From: Callorhinus ursinus
Taxonomy: Eukaryota > Chordata > Mammalia > Carnivora > Otariidae
Direction of reading: 5' to 3'
Length of the DNA: 64,000 nucleotides
Assembly: GCF_003265705.1 (NCBI RefSeq)
Contig: NW_020312935.1
Span: 1,424,373-1,488,372 of the forward strand
Under the pieces are notes generated by a model, which saw only the letters and a list, made by a program, of their open reading frames with translations, had not been told where the DNA came from and did no database searches. A program made the translations under genes and the position numbers. The stretch's first letter is position 1. Each line of letters begins with the position of its first letter. Shown piece by piece: positions 1-11,465 of this stretch.

Positions 1-87
1 AGAATTTAGAAAGCCATGTAAGATATAACACATCCAATGGTTGTTAGAAACTGTTCCAAAGATCCCATTTAAGAACAGAATCTATCA

Positions 88-314
88 GGGGCACCTGGGT
101 GGCACAGTCGGTTGAGCGTCTGACTCTTGGTTTCGGCTCAGGCCACTGCCTCAGGGTCCTGGGATTGAGCCCCACGTCTGGCTCCGCGCTCAGCATGGAG
201 TCTGCTTGAGATTCTCTCTCCCTCTGGCCCTCCCACTCATGCTTTCTCTCTCTCTCTCTCTCAAATAAATAAATCTTTTTAAAAAATAATTTAAAAAATG
301 AAAAATAAAAACAT
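88..314 (+). mobile_element. Can-SINE
   Basis: Head GGGGCACCTGGGTGGCACAG, 'tgcttgagattctctctccc' body of an older subfamily and AATAAATAAATC tail, flanked by AATCTATCA at 79-87 and 315-323. Confidence 0.93.
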
Positions 315-2520
315 AATCTATCAATCTCCCTATGGCAATAGTAGGATTCAGGGAGAAAGCAGAGAAGGGGTAACTGCTTCCTAAAATCCATGTTTGGAAG
401 TCCTCTGCAGCTGCAAAGCTCTCAGTTTGCAGGGGCAAGATGACAGGGCTGGGGAACAGAATACTAATCTACTTGAATCTGCACAGAACCTTTCCTCTGA
501 AGAACCCATAGGGTGTGTGATTCCATTCAGTTTAATTGTATGTTGGGGAAGAGGAAAAGCTGCTTGCCATGGTTTTAATTGCTAAGAACATACTATCTTT
601 TCAGGAACCATCTGTTTAATTATAATTACAAGCAGTGATGTAAAAACACAAATGCTTAACAAGTACAAAACTCCCCTAACACTAACAGTTCTAACATGAT
701 GAGCCATATCATGGAAGAGTATGTTGCCTTTTCCCTCTACAATATTTCATGATTTAGCAAATGACAGCCTACCATTTATTATGGAATCTCATTCTGGTAA
801 AGCAAAAGTTATTAATTACTATTCTTAGATTATATCCCTCTGTTACTCCTTTTTATTAAACTTTAATTCCCTCTGAGAGTGACAGGAATTATATCAGAAA
901 TGAAATACATCAGGCCCCCTTTTTTCCCTGCTAAAATCTTTGAGGTTCCATATAATACACATCACCTATAATTAATTACCAGGGACATTCCAAAGTATTG
1001 CAAGACTAATTTTTTGGCTTTCATAAACACAAACCTCTGCCTTCCTGGTTTTGAAATATGCTTACAACACTGTTATTATTTTAGGAGCCACAAGTATTGG
1101 TAATTGTTTTCAGGCATGAATAAAAATAGCTTAACCTTGAAATTTATTTTAATTAGGGATTTTTCAAAGCCACGGCTACAAACTTGGGTGGATTGTTTAT
1201 AATAAAAACAAGCATCAACAACATAGTTGTACAGAACATAGAATTAGGCAAAGTTATTTAACTTGAGCTTACAATAGTGGTTTAAAGAAATAAAAACAGA
1301 CACAGACGCAGTCAGATCGTAATGTTATTAGAGCAACCTCACATTCAGGACATTTTAGGTAGCCTACTAAAGCAAGAAGATGCCAAATAAAATGCAGGAG
1401 ATTTATGAACTGCCAAGAAATCACAAGAGATTTCTTCCTTAGTCATTTCACACTAACTTTTCTTTAAAGTCAACCAAGTTGACTCTATGGTATTCATCGT
1501 AAGAAGATGATCACTACTTTGACAAGATCATATACTTTCTGACAAGCCTTTCAACCAAGCAAAGAACATTTTTTTTAAGTCAAGAACATTTTTTAAAAGC
1601 CCACTCTTCTTTCCTACCATCATAAGGGGTAACTATGACTCTTAAAAAAAAAATCAGAACTTAAGCACTTTAAATCCTCAAAGAAATGAAAAGACTGCAC
1701 AGTTTTTCAAATGAAATCACAGTGGAGGCATCTGGTGATTTGTCAATTTCTCACTTACCCTTCTCTGCCCTAACTGAAATCCTCCCAGCCATGATTCGAC
1801 AATCATTTTTGCCTATTTCAAGCCCTCATTCCCCTTGCAAGACATTTTTATATAAGAGCAACCAAATGTTAAGTGCCTCTGCAGTGTTAATGTGGGAACA
1901 GATCTTGGAAGGAATCATTTGAGAAGAGACTGCCTGCAGGAAATGGTTATTTCTTCACTTTCAATGATAGCAACCATGATCGAGTGTATTACTATCCCCT
2001 GTGCTCTGACATGTGCTCATTCTAAACCAGTAATCTTTGACCTTTGAGGTCTCAGTCCCACTAGGAATCAGATAAAAGCTCTGAACACCGTCCCCAGAAG
2101 AGATGAACATAAACATAAAATCTAAAGGTCCACATTCCCAGGGTCAAGAATCTCTACTTTACACAGATCCCAAAGTGTATCAGTTAAAACATGACTGCAG
2201 TACTCACAAGCTATGCGGGCTTCTTTCAAATTTGATGAGAGTTATCATGTTCTAAATGTTTTTGCTGCTAATGTGGAAAAACATTCTCAAAACTATTTTG
2301 AAGTTTGTGAAACTATTCCACTAATTAATAACAAATAACTTCCCCTCTACTTTGTGGTTGGTTATATGAATCATTCTCACACACAAGTCAGAGGTATTAT
2401 ACCCTCCCCAAAATAAAGCTAAGTTTGCTCATATACAAATAAAATAAAATGAAATAACAAAATAATAAAATGATTAAAATGAAATAATTTTAAAACAATG
2501 AAAATGAAATAAAATGTAAA
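315..2520. other. Unassigned AT-rich sequence
   Basis: No coding frame of note and no repeat I can name. If the HYDIN inference is right, this is HYDIN intron. Confidence 0.45.
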
Positions 2521-2529
2521 ACATAAATC

Positions 2530-3515
2530 TATCAAACTTTGAGGAGAAAACAGAGAAGAAAATCGGTGTCACCTTGGGTTAGGCAAAGAGCTTTAAACAG
2601 CATAATCCATGGAAGAAAACAGTGATAAATTGGACTTCCTCAAAATTAAAAAAAAAATTGACTTCAAAAGACAACTCAGTAAGAAGACAACCGAATAGGA
2701 CAGGGGCAAATGATATGAACAGAAACTTCACCAAAGACAAAAGAGAGTAATAAGCACAGGTTGTTTAACATTATTAGCCATCAAGGAAATGAAAATCAAA
2801 AACAGACTGAGATATCATTACACAACTACAAGAATAACTAAAATTAACAGAACTGTCACCTGCTGGCAAGGTTGTAGAGCAAGCAAAACTCTCGTACTAT
2901 GGTGGCAGAAGTGCAAAATGGGACAGTCACTTGGAAAACAGTTTGGCAGTTTCTTATAAAATTAAACACAAACTTACCACAGAACCTAGCAATCCCACTC
3001 TGGGTATTTATCCAAAATAGCATAACATATGTTGATACAAAGACCTGTATGTGAATGTTTACAATAACTTTATTTATTCATAATCACCAAATGCTGGAGG
3101 CAACCCCAAGTCCATCGACTGGTGGTACATCCATTAAACTGAATAGCACTCAGCAATAAGGAATGAACTACTGTTACATGTGACAGCGTGGATAAATCTC
3201 AAAATCAATGTGTTAAATAAAACAAGCCAGACAAAAAGTGCTATATATTTTATGATTCCATTTACATGATATTCTGGAAAACTCAGAAACAGAAATCAGA
3301 TCATTGGTTGCCAGGGGCTGGAGGTAGGGAAAGGGGATTGACTACAACTGGGTACAAGGGAACTTTTTGAGCTAATGGAATCATTCCATATATTAATATG
3401 GTTACATGACTATATATTTTTCAAAAAACATGGAACTGTACACCTAAAAGAGGTGAATTATATAGTATATAAATTATACATCATCAACCTGACCTTAAAA
3501 AATAACTAAGAACAT
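2530..3515 (+). mobile_element. L1M LINE 3' end
   Basis: Late ORF2 and 3'-UTR wording in order: 'ccatcaaggaaatgaaaatcaaaa', 'acagtttggcagtttcttata', 'gcaatcccactctgggtatttatcc', 'ggttgccaggggctggaggtagggaa', and 'actgtacacctaaaagaggtgaatta'. Frames are broken. Confidence 0.9.
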
Positions 3516-3955
3516 ACTAGGAGAAAATACTAATTTAATTTATATTTCAACATAGCCTACAAAGTATCAATATCCAGGGTGTGTACAGTAATTCTACAAA
3601 TCAATACAAAAAGGACAGATCATTTAAAATGGGGAAAGATAAAGACAGGCAATCTCCAGAAGACCAGTTATCAAGAGTCAACAGACATAAACCGCTCGAT
3701 TTCACTGGTAATCTGGCAAATGTGAATTATAACAAAGTGATAACCATTATTTTCCCATCAGAAAGGCAAACTCTTCAAACACTGGAAATATCAAATGTTG
3801 ATGCCTATGCAGAGCAAACACAATCTCTAAAACGAGACCCCAAGAGAGTTACATCAATGGGGATGATGGAATTTCAACTATATTCATACTCAGCTAAATC
3901 AAAACACAGAAAAATAATCCTTTAAAGAGATGGGTGGTTAAAAAGAAACAAACTA
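3516..3955 (+). mobile_element. Degraded L1/HAL1-like piece
   Basis: 'aatatccagggtgtgtacagtaattctacaaatcaatacaaaaaggac' resembles the L1 ORF2 section before the 3' UTR. The remainder is too diverged to assign, and the 114-codon open frame here is part of it. Confidence 0.45.
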
Positions 3956-3959
3956 ATAA

Positions 3960-4330
3960 AAATAAAATAAAGAGCTGGGTGGTTGTCTTTGCTGTTCCGG
4001 TCAGTGGGTGGGAGGATGAGGTGAGACAGTCCGGAAAATGCTAGCGTCGGCGCCATCACTGCTGGAGCCGTCTGTCAGTCCAGTGCGCACTGGGGACACC
4101 ATGGAAGGTACCATGAAGGATACTAAGGATTTACCAGCCCAGTAAGCAAAGAGGGATGTCCAGGTAGCCCTTCAAACGGAGCCGGCCTCCTCAAAATTGC
4201 CAAGAAAGAAACTGAAGTATGAAATGTGGGCCACAGCAAAATTTAGAATAAAGACACAATGGACTGATAAATTTATCCTTCTACTAATTTATGGAGACAT
4301 ATAGGAAAAGTTTATAAATTAGAATTTTAA
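3960..4330 (+). pseudogene. Possible unidentified retrocopy or old exon-like segment
   Basis: An abrupt GC- and CpG-bearing stretch (about 3990-4190) between AT-rich L1-like DNA and plain sequence. It resembles a 5' UTR plus the start of a reading frame: an ATG near 4039 opens a frame that hits TAG after about 35 codons, then reads on in lysine-rich sequence (KLPRKKLKYE-like). I do not recognise a parent gene. It could also be part of the putative HYDIN 5' region. Confidence 0.25.
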
Positions 4331-4959
4331 ATATTCTCAGAATGAAAGCTTTTCAGTGGCTCAATTTCTGAATTGGATTGCTGGAGGTGATTTAAAGGGA
4401 CTGTGCAGGGATATTTTTGACTGCATCCAATTTTGATCTTAGCACTGACTTCTGAACCTAATACAGTAAAATGTGACTCCACCATATAACCTCATCAAGG
4501 GCACATAGATCCTGTGGGTAACAGTATTTTTTTTCTTTCCAGCAAAACACCTACCTTAGTCCTGGACATGAAGTAGGACTTCAGTTACTTTACGGAGTAA
4601 AGAAGAGTGGGGAAGAATCATCTTGATAAAATACATAGTATTTGAAATATTACGAAACAAAAAGGACAAGACCCAGTAGAGGAAAGGAGCAAGAAACAAA
4701 TCCAAGGTAAACAAGTGAGCACACACAGAGGACAATACACCTGGTATCCAGCATAGGTGGTGATTAAGAGTCTTAGCAACGACCACTCACTAGCTGTCAT
4801 CATGCCACACTCTCTGAACCCAGAATGCTCCACAGTAAAGGCCGACTAATCATTAAAATCACTTCACAGGACCATGGCTACGAAGTGTAACCCTAGAGGA
4901 GAAGTACACCTGAGGGTGCATTGGTCAGTCATTGATCCTCACAGTCTTCCTGGGAAGGA
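4331..4959. other. Unassigned sequence left of the X-box promoter
   Basis: No repeat or exon recognised. Putative start of HYDIN intron 1. Confidence 0.4.
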
Positions 4960-5530
4960 AATGGGGAGGGAATGGAGGGGTGGAGGCGTGGCACCCTAGC
5001 TGGGCGAGAAAATACGGAAAATGATTGGCCCGAGGCCTCGCGGCTAAATAGAAGTTAGGAGCAAAGTGAACACCAAGGTCGGAGGTTCTGCTATTTTAAC
5101 CGGAATAAGAAGGGGCCTGGGAAGGCTGAGGAGGAGCGGGGTCTGGAAAGCTTGGGGAACCCCTCAGATGAAGGGTGGGAACATGAGGAGGGGATGCCCC
5201 GGCCAGTCCCTAAGCCCCTCGCACTGTGACCCCGTGATCACCGCAAGGACCTCCAACCCCGGTACTGCGACTGCCTGCCCATTCTGTGTGCTGTTCCCCA
5301 CCAAGACCCTGTGTCCAACTCACAGGCGCCGCAGCCAAGGAGCTCCGCACCAGGCTCCAAGCCGACGGCTCTCCTCCAGCGTCCGGGACGCAGCTGTTGC
5401 CATCCGTTGCCACAGCAACCACGGTGCACCGGGCAGCCGAGCAAGCCGCAGCGTGATTGGAGAAAGCAAGCGTCCTTAGCAACTGCCGCGCAGCGCTATT
5501 TGGTGGAAATGAACTTGGTTTTCAGGAATT
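4960..5530 (-). promoter_or_regulatory. GC-rich X-box promoter, probably of HYDIN
   Basis: A GC- and CpG-rich block in otherwise AT-rich DNA. It holds a perfect palindromic RFX X-box, GTTGCC-AC-AGCAAC, at 5406-5419; a further GTTGCC at 5396-5401; TAGCAAC at 5477-5483; and CCAAT boxes on the minus strand at 5456-5460 and 5023-5027. A strong minus-strand donor core, GTGAGT, lies at 5318-5323, so a short non-coding exon of about 5324-5400 is possible. X-boxes bound by RFX factors are the hallmark of motile-cilia genes. HYDIN (central-pair protein) is the human neighbour downstream of CMTR2 on the same strand, which fits position and orientation. The gene name is an inference from synteny; no HYDIN coding exon is visible. 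Confidence 0.5.
5406..5419. promoter_or_regulatory. RFX X-box
   Basis: GTTGCC-N2-AGCAAC matches the RFX consensus on both half-sites without a mismatch. Two additional half-sites lie within 80 bp. Confidence 0.8.
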
Positions 5531-5960
5531 CTTCAGACACCCTCTCTCCCTAAAGGCACCCTCCAGCAGGCACCCGTCCTAGCTCTTGAAAGGTGCTCCA
5601 TGCATTATCTCATAAAACATCTGTCTCTCTTTGTTACTGTGAGGGTTCTCATTTCCACAGAAATTTTTAACTTGACGCCAATTTTATCTTCAGGTAAAAT
5701 GTCCATGAACTCCTTTAAGTTTATATGTAAAAGTCTATGTCCACTTACGCAGTAGGATGGTCCATAACTATAGATTCTCAGAGGAGCCAGAACCAGAACC
5801 CCAGACAGTCCAAAAGAAGAATTTCTATTTGCATTAACATCATCTTCCTTCCCAGAGACCACCGATTATTAAAAACAGTGTGGTTCCTCCCAGACTTCAT
5901 TTAGACTGTGGCCTCATTCATATCCTGCCTTGAGATATCTCCAAAAGACTTTAACTAACT
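5531..5960. other. Unassigned sequence
   Basis: No recognisable gene or repeat. Confidence 0.45.
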
Positions 5961-5964
5961 CTTG

Positions 5965-6385
5965 ACTTTCTTTCATTCATTCATTCAATAAATATCTATT
6001 GATCACTAATTATGAGTCATACAGTTGTCATAGAAGCGCCTTTCTAGCCACTGGAGTAGAGCAACTGTGAAGACAAAGTCCCTAATTTCTTAAAGAGTTT
6101 TCCTTGTGGTGTGGGAGACAACAGATGAATAAGCAAGATCGTTTCAGTTTATGATAATAAATAAAATGTTGTGATAGGACAGGAAGTGTCTAAGGTAACA
6201 TGCCCCATAGACAGGGTGGTCAGAGAGGTTCACACTTGAGGAGATGGCATTTGAGCCAAGATGTGAGAAGACACTGGCTAGAGAAGAGCAAGGAAGACAG
6301 CAACACAGGCAAAAGAGACAGAAAGTTAAAAGAAATGAATTTGAATGTTAGAGAAAATGAAAGGCCAATGTAGCTGAAAAGGAGA
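5965..6385 (-). mobile_element. L2 LINE 3' end, inverted
   Basis: 'ttcattcattcattcaataaatatctattgatcactaattatg' is the inverted L2 end. 'agggtggtcagagaggttcacacttgaggagatggcatttgagcc' continues the same consensus. Confidence 0.85.
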
Positions 6386-6459
6386 CAGCTTGTAGGACCG
6401 TGGCAAGAGACGATCAGATTGCCCTTCCCCTGGCTCTTCAAAGGCCTGGCAACTTCTTC

Positions 6460-6655
6460 CTCCTCCCTTACCCGCCCATCCCCGGTCACACCCTATTACA
6501 TCACTGGTCTTTCCTTCACAGCCCTGGTGACTCTGTATTGTCTGTGAGCTCCCTGAGGACCCAAACATTACTCAACACAGGATCCCCAGCACCTAAAATA
6601 ACTGGCCCGGCGTGGACACTAAATAAGTATTTGTTGACTACGTGAACATCCGTAT
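6460..6655 (+). mobile_element. L2 LINE 3' end
   Basis: 'tctgtgagctccctgagga', 'ccccagcacctaaaataactggcc' and 'actaaataagtatttgttgac' follow the L2 terminus, in the opposite orientation to the neighbouring copy. Confidence 0.75.
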
Positions 6656-6949
6656 CACAAAACTAGAAACTACAGTGGATCATGGGGACCAGACAAAGAC
6701 ACCTCTGCCTTTATGAAGCATAAATGCTTGTAGAATAAATGAATTTACAAACTATGTGGGCTAACTAAATGTATGCAGAGTTGAGTGATTTAGACTATGC
6801 TATGGAAAGCTGTTGAACAATTCCCTGGATAATTTCTTCATTCTATTATATTTCAGTTCAATTTCACAAATATCTAGTGTTTGGCCTATGGTATATAGTA
6901 ATTACCAAGAAGAACACCAGTCTTACCCATAGAGCTCACGGTCTACCGC

Positions 6950-7265
6950 TGTGCTGTCTATTACAGTAGCCACCAGACACTTGTGACCATTGAGCACTCA
7001 TTTGTGGCTGGTCCAAACTGGAATGTGGAGCAAATATATAATTTCCAGATTTCAAACACTCAGTGCAAGACAAGACTGTAAAATAGCTCCTTAATAATTT
7101 TTAATATTGAGTTCATACTGAAAAAATAATATTTTGGATATATTGGGTTAAACAAGATTATTATTAAAAATTATTTTCACTCGTTTCTTGTTTTTAATCT
7201 AATTGCTACAAAATGTTAAATTATGTATGTGGCCTGCATTATATTTCTATTAGACAGCACTGGTC
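6950..7265. mobile_element. Non-autonomous hAT-type DNA transposon
   Basis: Inverted ends 'gtgctgtctattacagtagccac' and 'ttctattagacagcac', with 'catttgtggctggtcc...' inside, as in the mammalian MER-type elements that begin with a GCTGTCCAATA motif. Confidence 0.65.
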
Positions 7266-7334
7266 TAGTGGGAGCTGAATGCTAGTTGAATAAACAAGTG
7301 ATACCTTATCACAGATATTAAAACAGACATTTCA

Positions 7335-7536
7335 GGGGCGCCTGGGTGGCTCAGTCATTAAGCGTCTGCCTTCGGCCCAGGTCATGATCCCAGGGTCCTG
7401 GGATCGAGCCCCACATCGGGCTCCCTGCTCTGCAGGAAGCCTGCTTCTCCCTCTCCCACTCCCCCTGCTTGGGTTCCCTTTCTCACTGTGTCTCTCTCTG
7501 TCAAATAAAATCTTTAAAAAAAAAAACAAAAAAAAA
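7335..7536 (+). mobile_element. Can-SINE, first of a stacked pair
   Basis: Complete copy with GGGGCGCCTGGGTGGCTCAG head and CTTTAAAAA tail. ACAGACATTTCA precedes it (about 7324-7334) and follows it (about 7537-7548). Confidence 0.95.
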
Positions 7537-7548
7537 CAGACATTTCAG

Positions 7549-7664
7549 GGGGCGCCCAGCTGGCTCAGCTGAAACAACATGTGACTCTTGATCATGAGTT
7601 TGAACCCCACACTGGGTGTAGAGATCACTTAAAATAAATAAATAAGTAACTTTAAAAAAATAAA
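7549..7664 (+). mobile_element. Short tRNA-Lys SINE, second of a stacked pair
   Basis: An older short subfamily ('tgtgactcttgatcatgagtttgaaccccacactgggtgtagagatcactt'). The target word AGACATTTCA occurs a third time after its tail (7667-7676). Confidence 0.92.
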
Positions 7665-7679
7665 ATAGACATTTCAACT

Positions 7680-9107
7680 GAGGAAGGGTAGATAGCAAAC
7701 TTCAAATAGAGGAACTAGATAAAGAATTTACAAAGAAAATAGACAACTCTTAAGTCTTTCACACATGAGAAATAAAAGGGTCAGGAGTTGGTGATTGGGG
7801 AGGATTTCTTCAAAGAGAACTGAGCTGTGAGCCCCATCTCCTAAGCTTCAGTCAAAAAACAAAGGAGGCTTTGCAGGGACCACCAGTGAGTTTAACCTAT
7901 CAGGGGGCTTACGTCTGACTCCCACCTGGAAGTTCTAAAGGGCAAGAAATGGGTGAACTAGTCAGCAGACAGCCGAGCAAAGCAAAAATTGGTTGGTTGG
8001 GGACAACCTGCCCCCCTCCCCCAGGATGTATCAAGGTAAAAAATGCATGAGGGTTTTCTATAGAGCAGGTATGGGCCGCTCAAGAAAGATGTGTAGGGTC
8101 ATTTTGGATCCTTTCTAAGAGGAAAATCTGGTGGGACTGACTTTAGCAGAGGGAAGCTGAGAATATTGTCAGGTTCCTAGGGGCCAAGGAAAAGCAAAGC
8201 ACCAGGCAAATGAGAGATGCGTTTGGCCGCATTAAGAGAACAGTAGGGTACAGATGCCTGGTGATGAGGATAAGCTTTCTGAAAGACTCTGGAAAGTAAC
8301 CCCCAGGTAGAAGTCCTCTTAATCACAGCAGTATCAGACAAATAACAATGTTCTTACTGCCTTCTTCCTTCCTCCCTCTTCATGCTCTAATCCAAGTCAG
8401 ACCAGAAAACAGTTGCCCAACTTGGGGCACAGGTGTGGAGGTTGGCGACGAGCCCAAGTAGAAGACAACAGGAAAGAAGAAGGTGACCCTGCTTTCATTC
8501 CCTGGATGGAGGGTTCTTACTTGCAGCAGCCCAAGCTTAAAAAGGAGGGAAGCCATGACTTTCAAAGTTTTGATTATCACCTTGGACAGAACATTTTAAC
8601 AACTGTACTGAGACTGGATTTTGACACCTAAGAGGGTCCATAAAAGTCTTGGCATCTGACTGAGTTCAGCCACGGGCAGGGAAACAATCTGTCCCCTGGA
8701 GACATTTTAAAGAGAAACTAGAAGACAAAAATCAAGTTGCTTTATGATGCAGCCCACAAGTCATGCTTGTCTGACTTAAGGGATACAGAAGAAATAAGAG
8801 ACGGGCTATAAATATAAGCAGGAACATGTGTTACTTTTGAAGTGTACGGAGCAGTAGAAGATATATAAAGTTAAGGATTAGAGTGCATGTTATCACAGGG
8901 AGAAAAACAGATTATCTAAAGACAGAGCACCTCGGAGCCAGACCTGCGACTAGCATTTAATCTCCACCCCCCAGAGGCCTTTCTGGGGCTGCTGAGAACT
9001 GCTGCTCCTTCAGGGTCCATCTGCAGCTACTGCACAGTGATGAAAGCCTGGCTTGTGCTTCGTGCCAGATGGACAGGTGGGCAGGCAACACAGGAAAAAA
9101 CAAATGC

Positions 9108-9138
<31 letters not shown>

Positions 9139-9575
9139 ATGCATCTAGAAATGGATATCCCACTGAAAACTAATTATGGTATTCATAAGTAGATCACATT
9201 TGGGGATCTTTATTAACTTAACGTTTATTTGCCTTCAACAGGAAGGATGAAGACTGTCTCTATTCTAGATCTGCCTCACCCCTATAGAACCTCACACTTG
9301 TATTGGATAAGAGATGAGGCCAGGGCCTGTTCTTTCTAAGGTGTGAGCAAGTAATTGGGTCAATGAGCAGTGAAGATTGAGCCTTCCTTTGACTTCAGAG
9401 TGGTTAAGTAGGCCTGTTACCCTGGAGCCTCAAGCCACCCAGCCTACCTCAGCAATTCTGGTCCGTGGGACCCATGCAGAGGAGGGCCATGGTCAAGAAC
9501 TTAGGGGGCAAATACCCAGAAATCATGGATTCACCATTGTAAAGAGCTGTAGAGATCAATGTGTATAAAACTTTC
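7680..9575. other. Unassigned intergenic sequence
   Basis: No gene or nameable repeat seen, except a short (CAAAA)n run near 9110-9135. Open frames here are short and overlap in several frames. Confidence 0.45.
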
Positions 9576-9595
9576 AGAATAATATGTGAGCAATG

Positions 9596-9785
9596 GGTGC
9601 ACCTGGGTGGCTCCGTCGTTAAGCATCTGCCTTCGGCTCAGGTCATGATCCCAGGGTCCTGGGATCGAGCCCCACATCGGGCTCCCTGCTCTGCAGGAAG
9701 CCTGCTTCTCCCTCTCCCACTCCCCCTGCTTGTGTTCCCTCTCTCGCTATATCTCTCTGTCAAATAAATAAAATCTTTAAAAAAA
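9596..9785 (+). mobile_element. Can-SINE
   Basis: Flanked by a perfect 15-bp duplication, AATATGTGAGCAATG, at 9581-9595 and 9786-9800, so a relatively recent insertion. Confidence 0.96.
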
Positions 9786-9819
9786 AATATGTGAGCAATG
9801 ATTTTTCTTACTATTCTGA

Positions 9820-9990
9820 CATGACTCCAGTTCTGAACTTACTCTCTGTGTGGAGTTTGCTACATAACCTCTCTGTGGTTAAGGGACCACATCTGTACAA
9901 TAGGATCAGTGAGGATGAAATAAGATAATAACATAAACCAAGGGCTTAAGAAAGGAAAGCTATCATTCTTATTAACATTTTACCATCCTT
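9820..9990 (+). repeat. MIR
   Basis: 'tgctacataacctctctgtgg', 'atctgtacaataggatcagtgaggatgaaata' follow the MIR core. Confidence 0.65.
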
Positions 9991-10039
9991 CAGTCCTGGT
10001 TTTCTATCTCTTTGACATCACCTCCAGATAGTTGCTCAG

Positions 10040-10401
10040 TGCTAAAGACTAAATGTTTGTGTCGTTATTCAAAATTCAAAATTCACTAACCCCCAGTGTG
10101 ATGGTATTAAGAAGTGGGGCTTTCGGGTGATTCGATCAGGAGGGTGGAGCCCCCATGAATGGAATTAGAGCCCTTATAAAATAGACCCCAGAGAGCTCCC
10201 TAGAGCCCGTCCACCATGTAAGGTTACAGCAAAAAGATAGCTTCTGCAAACCAGGAAGAGGGCTCTCAGCAGACACTGAACCTGCTGACACCTTGATCTT
10301 AGATTTCCCAGCTTCCAGAACCATAAGGAATAAATGTCTATTGTTTAACCCACCCAGTGTAGAGTATTTTTGTCATAGCAACCCAAACCAACTAAGATAC
10401 T
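10040..10401 (+). mobile_element. MaLR (MLT1-type) solo LTR
   Basis: 'cactaacccccagtgtgatggtatt', 'gagggtggagcccccatgaatgg', 'ccaggaagagggctctcagcag' and 'ataaatgtctattgtttaacccacccagt' track the MLT1 LTR. No internal retroviral sequence. Confidence 0.88.
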
Positions 10402-10429
10402 TAGCCTGTGTTTAAACTCCTGCTCTTCG

Positions 10430-10545
10430 TCTTCCCTTTACCAAGCTTTGACTGAGAACCCACTAAGCCTGAGCTTATGTAAGGCACTGAGCCTACTCAG
10501 CAAGTAAGATGCAGTCCCTGCCTTCAAGGGGCTCAGTCCTCTGTC
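10430..10545 (-). mobile_element. L2 fragment, inverted
   Basis: 'gagcttatgtaaggcactgagcc' and 'gcagtccctgccttcaaggggctcagtc' match the inverted L2 end. Confidence 0.5.
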
Positions 10546-10619
10546 TGCTTAGGATGCTAACTTTCCACGCTTTCCCAAACCTAAGATCAAGCATCATGAC
10601 ACTCGATTTTTGAACAGCA

Positions 10620-10910
10620 AAAATTTTTGAAAACTTCTTCCTGAAATCACACAGAATGTGACTCCTATGTCTCTTTTATGTGACAATTTTTTCCAGCTTA
10701 AAGACCATCCATCGTGGTTTTCCCAGTCCTCTATTTTTCAGATTAAACTACCGGAGTCTCTCCAACAGTTTCTCACAGGGCATGAGTTCTAGTCAGTCCC
10801 TTTGTATCCTGACCATGCTGGGCAAATCCCAGAGTGCTCTCCTTTACTAGAGCTCAAAATGAAACACAGTTCTCTCAAGTGCTCTGAGGAGTATGTAGAA
10901 TGGGATTACT
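10620..10910 (+). mobile_element. L3/CR1-like LINE fragment
   Basis: 'ttcagattaaactaccggagtctctccaacagtttctcacagggcatgagttctag' has the character of the mammalian CR1/L3 3' region (subunit, order and spacing). Old and diverged. Confidence 0.5.
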
Positions 10911-11465
10911 GTGGGGAAAAAATTTAATTCCTCACATTTTGAGACAGTTTTAAGTAAAAAAAAATAAATAAATAAAAAAACTAATCAGCCTCCTTTTGTG
11001 AGTAGCCACTGCCAAAATTTCCTGTTGATGCTTGGGTAGCATAAATCACAGCCTTAAGAAGACTGAAGGTTTGCCAAAATTGAGACCCATCACCCCACCC
11101 TTCTGCTATTTCACCTTCATCAAGGCTCTTGGCTGTAAATTAAAGAAACCCAGTCCAATTAGTTTAAGCCAGTTGGAGAATTAATTGAAGAATTCACCTA
11201 AATCATAGATCCTGAGGGCAGCTGGGCTTCCTGGGGGACAGGAACCAAGAAGTGGAAAATTAAACAGAACCAAAGCAGGGCTGGTCCCTCTGTCTGCCTA
11301 TCTTTCCCTGGGCCCAAATGTCCCTACTTCTCAATAGATACCTGTGTCATTTTTCCCCTTCACCTTAGACCTGTCTCTCTCTATCCTCTACCAAATCTTA
11401 CAAAACAGTCATCCCAGTGCCCCGCATACCCATCCTCTTAGTGCCCGAGCATCCCTAAGTCTCCA
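10911..11465. other. Unassigned intergenic sequence
   Basis: Contains an A-rich (AAAT)n stretch near 10955-10980. Nothing else recognised. Confidence 0.45.

Noticed and set aside
5066..5479. 137-codon open frame over the X-box promoter
   Set aside because: The same effect of GC-rich DNA; several overlapping frames on both strands, and no recognisable domain.
7335..7420. tRNA-Lys genes
   Set aside because: The tRNA-like heads with A and B boxes belong to Can-SINEs; they continue into CT-rich bodies and A tails and are not free tRNA genes.
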